From: Hysterangium stoloniferum | Lineage: Eukaryota > Basidiomycota > Agaricomycetes > Hysterangiales > Hysterangiaceae | Reading direction: 5' to 3' | Assembly: GCA_015178975.1 (NCBI GenBank) | Contig: WHVD01000001.1 | Location: 1,054,001 to 1,118,000 of the forward strand | DNA: 64,000 bases | In this document: one piece after another, positions 56,801-64,000 of the stretch | Position numbering within the stretch: the stretch's first letter is position 1 | How the letters are laid out: the number at the start of each line of letters is the position of its first letter | Position numbers and translations under genes: made by a program | The notes under the pieces: generated by a model | Told to the model about the DNA's origin: nothing | Databases searched by the model: none | Seen by the model: only the letters and a program-made list of their open reading frames with translations

Positions 56801-59126
56801 AGGCACTGAACACCCAGACACTCTGAGAACCAGGGCCAACTTGGCAGGCACATATCGTCAGCTGGGCAGATGGACTGATGCAGAACACCTGGAGGTGCTG
56901 GTGCTGGAGGCTACCAAGAGGATCCTAGGCACTGAACACCCAGACACTCTGAGAGCCAGGGCCAACTTGGCTGGCACATATCATCAGCTGGGCAGATGGA
57001 CTGCTGCAGAACAACTGGAGGTGCAAGTGCTGGAGGCCAGGGAGCAGATCTTCAGCACTGAACACCCAGACACTCTGACAGCCAAGGCTAACTTGGCTGC
57101 CACATATCATCAACTGGGAAGATGGACTGATGCAGAACAACTGGAGGCACTGGTGCTGGAGTCTAGCAAGAGGATCCTAGGCACTGAACACCCAGACACT
57201 CTGAGAGCCAGGGCCAACTTGGCTGCCATATATTATCAACTGGGCAGATGGACTGATGCAGAACAACTGGAGTTGCAGGTGCTGGAGTCTAGCAAGAGGA
57301 TATTAGGTACTGAACACCCAGACACTCTGAGAGCCAGGGCCAACTTGGCTGCCACATATCATCAGCTGGGCAGATGGACTAGTGCAGAACAACTGGAGGT
57401 GCAGGTGCTGGAGGCCAGGGAGCAAATCTTCAGCACTGAACACCCAGACATTCTGACAGCCAGGGCCAACTTGGCTGCCACATATCATCAACTGGGCAGA
57501 TGGACTGATGCAGAACAACTGGAGTTGCAGGTGCTGGAGTCTAGCAAGAGGATCCTAGGCAGTGAACACCCAGACACTCTGAGAGCCAGGGCCAACTTGG
57601 CTGCCACATATCGTCAGCTGGGCAGATGGACTAGTGCAGAACAACTGGAGGTGCTAGTGCTGGAGGATACCAAGAGGATCCTAGGCACTGAACACCCAGA
57701 CACTCTGAGAGCCAGGGCCAACTTGGCTGTCACATATCATCAGCTGGGAAGATCTACTGATGCAGAACAACTGGAGATTCAGGTGCTGAAGGCCAGGGAG
57801 CAGATCCTAGGCACTGAACATCCAGACACTCTGAGAACCAGGGCCAACTTGGCTGCCACATATCGTCAGCTGGGCAGATGGACTAGTGCAGAACAACTGG
57901 AGGTGCTAGTGCTGGAGGATACCAAGAGGATCCTAGGCACTGAACACCCAGACACTCTGAGAGCCAGGGCCAACTTGGCTGCCACATATCGTCAGCTGGG
58001 CAGATGGACTGATGCAGAACAACTGGAGGTGTTAGTTCTGGAGGCTAGCAAGAGGATCCTAGGCACTGAACACCCAGACACTTTGAGAGCCAGGGCCAAC
58101 TTGGCTGTCACATATCATCAGCTGGGCAGATGGACTGATGCAGAGCAACTGGAGGTTCAGGTGCTGGAGTCCAGGGAGCAGATTTTAGGCACTGAACACC
58201 CAGACACTCTGAGAGCCAGGGCCAACTTGGCTGCCACATATTGTCAGCTGGGCAGAAGGACTTCTGCAGAACAACTGGAGGTGCAAGTGCTGGAGGCCAG
58301 GGAGCAGATCCTAGGCACCGAACACCCAGACACTCTGAGAGCCAGGGCCAACTTGGCTGCCACATATTATCAACTGGGCAGATGGACTGATGCAGAACAA
58401 CTGGAGTTGCAGGTGCTGGAGTCTAGCAAGAGGATCCTAGGTACTGAACACCCAGACACTCTGAGAGCCAGGGCCAACTTGGCTGCCACATATCGTCAGC
58501 TGGGCAGATGGACTAATGCAGAACAACTGGAGGTACTGGTGCTGGAGGATACCATGAGGGTCCTAGGCACTAAACACCCAGACACACTGAGAGCCAGGGC
58601 CAACTTGGCTGTTACATATCATCACCTGAGCAGATGGACTGATGCAGAACAACTGGAGGTGCTGGTGCTGGAGGCCAGGGAGCAGATTTTAGGCACTGAA
58701 CACCCAGACACTCTGAGAGCCAGGGCCAATTTGGCTACCACATATCATCAGCTGGGCAAATGGACTGATGCAGAACAACTGGAGGTGCAGCTGTTGGAGT
58801 CTAACAAAAGGATCCTAGGCACTGAACACCCAGAGACTCTGAGGGCCAGGGCCAACTTGGCTGTTACATATCATCACCTGGGTAGATGGACTGATGCAGA
58901 ACAACTGGAGGTGCTGGTGCTGGAGGGCAGGGAGATGATCCTATGCACTGAACACCCAGACACTCTGATGGCCAGGGCCAACTTGGCTGCCAGATATCAT
59001 CAGCTGTGCAGATGGACTGATACCTGTCCTAATTTAGTCTCAACTATCCATCCAAACATACATGATCCTGAGGTTCTTACTGATGATTTTTCCTTGGAGT
59101 GGGTTATTCTCTGTCCTCAAAATTAA
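53865..59126 (+). CDS. NLR3: SesB-type hydrolase / NB-ARC / TPR receptor, apparently intact
   Basis: Seven exons join in frame: 53865-54016, 54077-54305, 54370-54423, 54484-54777, 54836-55037, 55084-55294, 55337-59126, giving about 1,643 residues. Domains: a short N terminus (MPLFSKLRNRFAK); an alpha/beta hydrolase of SesB/DUF676 type with IVAIHGFDGH, nucleophile motif AHSLGG (residues about 133-138) and STYGIVFFGTPHQGTD; a linker; NB-ARC with P-loop GMGGVGKT (55227-55250), LMIFDNADGMDG, VLITSRNPGLA and the MHP motif WTMHPLIHMW (about 56240); then 20 TPR units of 42 residues from about 56540 to 59020 and a unique tail ending EWVILCPQN. Such STAND proteins are thought to oligomerise on ligand binding and trigger defence or heterokaryon incompatibility; the ligand is unknown. 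Introns follow GT-AG, and the first exon is conserved with NLR2 (GDTYNDPGFGIKEL). Confidence 0.9.
56540..59030 (+). repeat. TPR-coding array of NLR3, 20 units of 126 bp
   Basis: Units share TEHPDTLRARANLA and QLGRWTDAEQLE and differ mainly at a few positions: the residue after TY (H, R, Y, C), the pair around LE-x-x-VLE (VL, VQ, LQ, IQ, AL), and the last four residues (ASKR, SSKR, DTKR, AREQ, SREQ). One unit type (IFSTEHPD) occurs twice three units apart, inside a repeated block. All units stay in frame. Confidence 0.93.
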
Positions 59127-59298
59127 GATGTAGATGAAAGCAATGATATGATCTGTGAAAAACCTCCAGGGATTGGGCAAACCTACTCCAGTGCAGACAG
59201 TGTCGAAGATGGACATAATGAGACATTATGTCCTCTACTTAAACTCAATCAATTTTGGAGCATTGTCAACAAGTAAATTGCATTGGAAACCTGGAGTG
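59127..59298. other. 3' flank of NLR3
   Basis: No feature was recognised except that a family 4 repeat begins at about 59299, so the NLR3 terminator must lie in this short interval. Confidence 0.4.
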
Positions 59299-60259
59299 TG
59301 TTAAAGTCTGGGTTTCTAAAGGCTAAAGAGGATGGAATACCAAGGGTCCATAGAATTAGAATGTACTTAACTGGGAGTTCCAGTTCTACAAGACAAGTGG
59401 AGCCTGGCTTCAACTTATGTGTTGCACCCTTGCATGAATTGTTAGGGTGCTCTGGTATTTCAAAACAAACCAGTAGTATGTAATAGACTAAAGTCCACAA
59501 TTAGCTTAATCAGCTGGGAGGCTGGAATGCTAAATGTTGGAGTGATAAGAGTCTCAGCTGGCTGAAGATGTGTTGAAGAGGATTAAGTAAAGACTAGGGA
59601 AACATAATTTGATTTTTGAACTAAAGAACTGTAGCATACAATATGATAGTTTTATACTGAAGTGAGATGGTAAGAAGACAAATGGATCAAAGGAACCAAG
59701 TGACAAAATGGAAGAACAAAAGGAACTAAATGCAAAGTTAATAGGAAAATACTAAAAGGGTTTGAGGTGGCAAATTATGTGTACACATAGAGTGGATGTT
59801 TGGAAAGTGTTGGAATGGTGCAGAACAGAATGACTAAAAGGGTAATCTATAGTAAGCCAAGTATCAGGGTGCTCCAGGTGGTGATACCATAGTCAGGAGT
59901 ACTGATATCAGATGCTGGCAGGTTGCCAGAGTGAAAACAAGTTGCAGGGGCCCAGGGAGGTGAGGATTCTAATGGAGTACCATTGATGCTTCTTCAGAAC
60001 TTGGATCCAGGACAAGGACTCTGTAATGGAACAAGACTGCAGTTAATACAATTGACTCACAGAGTACTTCAAGTACAGATTATAATATTACCTTCAGCAG
60101 GAGAGCTGGAATTCATCCCTGAAACAATAATTATTCCAACTACAAAACAATTGCCATTTGAACTCCATCATCAGTAGTTTCCAGGACTCTCAATAAGTCA
60201 CATGGTCAATCTTTAAAATTAGTTGGGCTGGATTTACACACTCTTGTCTTCTTACATAG
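59299..60259. mobile_element. Family 4 retroelement-derived repeat
   Basis: It begins TGTTAAAGTCTGG and shares ggcttcaacttatgtgttgc, agggtgctctggtatttcaa and agaactgtagcatac with 29841-31595 and 60260-62900. The right boundary is uncertain. No open frame of interest was found. Confidence 0.65.
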
Positions 60260-60336
60260 TGTTAATATCTAAGCTAAAAAGGGGAGGGAGGCTCTAAGTT
60301 GGAGGTCTGATGATTGGAAATGAGCTAACTGGGGGA

Positions 60337-61581
60337 TGTAATGTATTTAGGGGTTTCTCTTCAGATAGCTCAATATATGCTATAGTGTTACAGAGCTTCA
60401 ACAATAAAATAAGCAAAGGTCCAGTAATTTAAATACTGATAGATTAATGACCTGTTCTATTAAGCTTAAACAACTCAAATCAATGCTTATTTTGATTATT
60501 GAAAGGTTCAAAAGAACAATATGTAACTCTTTTAGCAAATAAACAACTATTCCTTGAGAATAGGGGGTAGAAGCTGAGTATATGCGCAGTACCTTAGCAG
60601 AGACTTGATATAAAGCTTCGGTTTCTTGTATGCTTATTTGTAACTATTAATAGATATTTAACAAGGTGTTAAATAATTTATTAATAGAGGAATTATTTTG
60701 CGTTGGATTTCTTGTGTGCTTGTACTTGATTAATTCAGTAACTTAGGGATGGGCCTTGAATAATCTAGTATTGGCAGGGATTTCAGTAAGAATACTTATT
60801 AGGTTTATTATGTAATTAATAAGCCTAAGGGGTAGCTGTGAGGCTGGGGGAACTTAGCTGATTAGCTAAGTTCAAGAGTTGCTAACAAAGAATTCAAGAT
60901 GCTGCAAGTGTAGGTGCTTGCAGTTAGTGTATCAGACTAAGGCCATTATTGTCCTTAGGATGATGAGATAAGCTTCTGAGCTGTGCTGCAAAATATGTGT
61001 GTGATATGATGATTTATTTCGAAATTTAGCCCTCCTTATATACATTTTGATAACTAAATTATTTAACTATTTATTTATTTTATGATATCATTAATGAGTC
61101 AATAATGATATCATGTCTAACAATTTATTACCCTATTTCTGTCATATGACTCCCATGTCTGAGACAAGGGTTGCACTCTAAGCCTGAACTCGAAGGTTCA
61201 GAGGCCAAGATCCGGGATGGAAGCAATTGATGAGTCAACTATGTGACTGTAACATATGTTACAGTCACTTGTGTGACTAAATGCTAGTCACTAGTGTGAC
61301 TGTATGAGCTGGATTAGGTAATGTGTCATGTGACACCCAAATGCACACATAGGAGCAAGCTAATTAAATAATAGATAAATAATTAGTTAAAAATTATAAT
61401 AAATAAAATATAATATAATAACATTATATGAGCTCATATATGCTATTATTATGCGAAGTTAAAAGGAACTAGGCCATAGATTTCAATAATAAATATAATA
61501 GAAATACAATAAATTCAACAAAATATTAAATAATTCAAAGAAAATTAAGAGAACCTTATGAGATAATGCTGATACCTCACA
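60337..61581. mobile_element. 1245-bp LTR-like insertion, near-perfect TSD
   Basis: It begins TGTAATGTATTTAGG and ends ATACCTCACA, flanked by GGGGA on the left (60332-60336) and GGGGG on the right (61582-61586). The start resembles that of the 1590-bp element in NLR2 (TGTCATGTATTT), and both are rich in GTGAC/GTCAC words. No coding region was seen. Confidence 0.65.
61243..61268. repeat. Perfect 26-bp palindrome
   Basis: The sequence is its own reverse complement, each arm GTGACTGTAACAT meeting ATGTTACAGTCAC. It is followed by further GTGACT/AGTCAC copies to about 61312. It lies inside the 1245-bp LTR-like element. Confidence 0.95.
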
Positions 61582-61858
61582 GGGGGCTGACAATAGAGAT
61601 CATACTAGTTGGGAGGTCCAACTCTATAAATGCAGTGGAGCTTGGCTTCAACTTGTGCCCTCATACAAACTGTTAGGATGCTCTGGTATTTCAAACAGAG
61701 CAGATAGTATGATAGAGATGAAGTTCAATACTTAGCCAGGGGGCCAAAATACTAAGAGTTGTGAAGTAAGAGTTTACAGCTTGCCGAGAATGTCTTTGAG
61801 GGTATTGAAAAGGGAGGAAAAGGACTGGGAACTAATAGAGGGTAATCTAAGTCAATTT

Positions 61859-62741
61859 TGTTGAAGTATAATAATCTTGCATTTGTCTTGTTAATAAAAC
61901 TTGTACTTCAATATGTAAATACTGTACAGTTGCTTACTAATACTAACACTTTTTGTTCACGTCCACGACGTACTTGTTAAGAACTGAAAACTGACTAATG
62001 TCGGTGGCCGACAGGGACCGATCGGAAGGACTTGGCTTCAGCTTATGTGCTGTGCCCTCGCAAATATCCGTAGTGTCCTTAAATTTTGGATGGGCGAAGA
62101 CTAATCCTAAAAGAGTTCCTTTTGGTGAGATACTGATCGGGACCGAAGGATAAGTCGAGTGTCGGGCCAAGGGGTCGGGACCGGAAGTGGGCGAGCGCAC
62201 GCAAAGGCGGAAGAGGGGATCCTTAGTATGAGACTGCTACAGATGTATGAGGGTATTCTGAGTCGATATTCTGATTGCCCAGTAACTACAATTACAGCGG
62301 GTTCATATACAAGTAACAGGCATTTAGAAGATACTAACGGGGAGAAAAGTGGAATACGGTATTAACAATAAGCTTGACTAGGAATGGGAAGTTTATGATT
62401 AGTTTGGAGGCCAATGATAACTGAGAGCGGGATTACAGTAAAAGGAAATAGTTCGAGGACTACAAATATAGATAGACATATGTGAAACATAGGATAGAGC
62501 GGATCATCATAATAAAAGGGACGTATCAAAAGTTTAACCAGATAGTACAAGTATATTTTGATGTGGGTGTAAACGGAGTTTGATCACCGCGAAAGCATAC
62601 GTCAGCATCAGGGGTGATGGTTTCCGATGTGGTGACTTGAACGATAATTTGAATCGTCGATAGGTGGCAATAACCTTGGGGCCGAGCAGCTGTGACACGG
62701 TCGTAACAGTACTGACGCATACCTGCACTTTAATTCTAACA
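61859..62741. mobile_element. Small solo LTR (about 144 bp net), TSD AATTT, split by a family 3 LTR
   Basis: It begins TGTTGAAGTATAATAATC, ends TTAATTCTAACA, and is flanked by AATTT (61854-61858 and 62742-62746). Removing the nested LTR and one GTACT leaves about 144 bp, a typical copia LTR size. Confidence 0.8.
61975..62708. mobile_element. Solo LTR, family 3, TSD GTACT
   Basis: It begins TGTTAAGAACTG, ends CGGTCGTAACA, is 734 bp, and is flanked by GTACT (61970-61974 and 62709-62713). It is homologous to 30608-31517 without that copy's minisatellite. Confidence 0.94.
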
Positions 62742-63034
62742 AATTTTTGAACTGGAGAACTGTAGTATACATGAAGAAGATTTATACTATGATGAGACAG
62801 ATGACTGGAGGGCCAATCAAGGAAGTGAAGGGTGAAATGGATCATGAGAAGTCAATGACAAGGTGGGGAGACTAAATGTAATATACTAAACAATGTTAAA
62901 AGGGGTCTGAGGTGGCAAGTGATGTGTAAAGGGGAAAATGGCAATGGGAGAGTGAATGGGACAGGGACAGAATGGAAAACCAAAAGGTTAACTACTATGA
63001 CAAAACAGGTGTCAGGGGCACCATGAGCAGTAAT

Positions 63035-63712
63035 TGTCACAACTCTTCGACATTTCAACTCATCTTCGACATTTCAACTCATCTTCGACATTTCAACTCA
63101 TCTTCGACATTTCAACTCATCTTCGACATTTCAACTCATCTTCGACATTTCAACTCATCTTCGACATTTCAACTCATCTTCGACATTTCAACTCATCTTC
63201 GACATTTCAACTCATCTTCGACATTTCAACTCATCTTCGACATTTCAACTCATCTTCGACATTTCAACTCATCTTCGACATTTCAACTCATCTTCGACAA
63301 TTTCTCTGACTCAACTTTCTATTCAACATCTTTGACACTCTATTTGACTTTCTTTGACAATATCAAATATCTTTGACATCACGAATGATGTCATTATTAA
63401 ATCATAACATAGTCATAGGTAAATGATGGAAAGCATAAAAGGGCAATGAGAAGAGCGAAGGACCTCAGTCAGAAAATCTGTCCACTGTACATTAGTTGAT
63501 TGTATTACTAATTCACTCTTGATCTCATCTTATGTGATTGTTGAAACTCTTCGACATTATTATCTGTGAGCCTTTGTGACTGGTATTAGTCTTTTACTTC
63601 ATCAACAGGGCAAATCTATACTTCATCGAACAAGGGTTCTGTATTCAGTGTAGTAGAATATGTATTTTATGGTTATATTTTGACTATATCAAAAGAAATT
63701 TGATTTGTGTCA
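63035..63712. mobile_element. Solo LTR, family 1, enlarged by a minisatellite, TSD GTAAT
   Basis: It begins TGTCACAACTC, ends GATTTGTGTCA, and is flanked by GTAAT (63030-63034 and 63713-63717). It is 678 bp against about 445-483 bp for other members; the excess is the 19-bp array at 63042-63300. Confidence 0.92.
63042..63300. repeat. 19-bp tandem repeat, 13-14 near-perfect copies
   Basis: The unit ttcgacatttcaactcatc is repeated head to tail with almost no variation and no spacers. Because 19 is not a multiple of 3, all frames stay open and give an artificial repetitive peptide (FDISTHLRHFNSSSTFQLI). Related single words (cttcgacatttcttcgactt) occur at the matching place in the LTR at 31778. 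Confidence 0.96.
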
Positions 63713-63717
63713 GTAAT

Positions 63718-64000
63718 ACTTAGGGCAGGGGTTCCAACAGTGAGTCAATGGTGGGTTTTGGGCCTAAAACAGGTCATGGTCCAAAATGATGGGATCCTAA
63801 TACATAGAAAGTTTTATGTATGTTGGTGTTTCAAGAGGGACAAATGGGGGAAAAGTGAAAATCCTACTCCATGACACTGATATGACTGCAAATATAGTGT
63901 TTAAGGATGTTATTATCCATGAGTAAGTATTCAGCAAGGTTTCAAAAGGAGACTGACTTATGTCTTATAGGTTCAGTGAATTTACAATGTATGTATATAA
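63718..64000. other. Right edge, nothing recognised
   Basis: No gene or repeat is supported in the last 283 bases. Confidence 0.4.

Larger units (their letters stand above)
60260..63029. mobile_element. Family 4 repeat, second copy, carrying nested insertions
   Basis: It begins TGTTAATATCTAAGC. Its pieces are 60260-60336, 61582-61858 and 62742 to about 63029, which align in order with the uninterrupted parts of 29841-31595. Between them lie a 1245-bp element and a small LTR, the latter itself split by a family 3 LTR. Confidence 0.75.

Noticed and set aside
63042..63300. Possible CRISPR-like array
   Set aside because: Units are contiguous without spacers and the genome is eukaryotic.
62972..63376. 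134-codon frame encoding FDISTHLRHFN repeats
   Set aside because: It is a translation of the 19-bp minisatellite, which is open in every frame because its unit has no stop.

Overview
The window is nuclear DNA of a filamentous basidiomycete, most likely an Agaricomycete. The evidence is short (about 50-70 bp) phased introns in every single-copy gene, basidiomycete-type gene content (BTB proteins, pepsin-like A1 proteins, small cysteine-rich secreted proteins, an LKR/SDH fusion), and dense fungal LTR-retrotransposon debris. Species cannot be read from the sequence.

Layout: (i) 1-5.5 kb, minus strand, a broken NOD-like receptor gene (NLR1: SesB-type alpha/beta hydrolase, NB-ARC, TPR array) that runs off the left edge. 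(ii) 6.2-17.6 kb, a compact island of ordinary genes: a BTB/POZ protein, an uncharacterised low-complexity protein, a pepsin-like protein lacking the usual catalytic motifs, an ASXH/DEUBAD-domain protein, and the bifunctional lysine-ketoglutarate reductase/saccharopine dehydrogenase. The last two are divergent and share a promoter region. (iii) 17.6-27 kb, a degraded interval holding a 2.2-kb segmental duplication that carries two tiny secreted Cys-rich proteins, a Zn2Cys6 fragment, and a relic of the histone chaperone gene HIRA. (iv) 27-42 kb, a retrotransposon graveyard: at least three families of solo LTRs, many with exact 5-bp target-site duplications and several nested, plus a crippled Ty3/gypsy gag-pol remnant and a dead Tc1/mariner copy beside a stray TPR fragment. 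(v) 43-52 kb, minus strand, a second broken NLR (NLR2), split by a 1.59-kb LTR-like insertion. (vi) 53.2-59.1 kb, plus strand, a truncated BTB copy followed by an apparently intact NLR (NLR3, about 1,643 residues, 20 TPR repeats). (vii) 59.2-64 kb, nested LTR insertions, including an LTR enlarged by a 19-bp minisatellite.

The main story is a fungal NLR family in flux. Three paralogues with the same architecture, each next to a copy of the same BTB gene, carry arrays of near-identical 126-bp TPR units. These arrays have expanded in multi-unit blocks (8 units in NLR1, 14 in NLR2), and two of the three genes have since been killed by stop codons, frameshifts and LTR insertions. STAND NLRs of this architecture are linked in other fungi to non-self recognition and programmed cell death; that role is inferred here from the family. 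All gene models come from reading splice signals by eye, and first exons and a few junctions are uncertain as stated.
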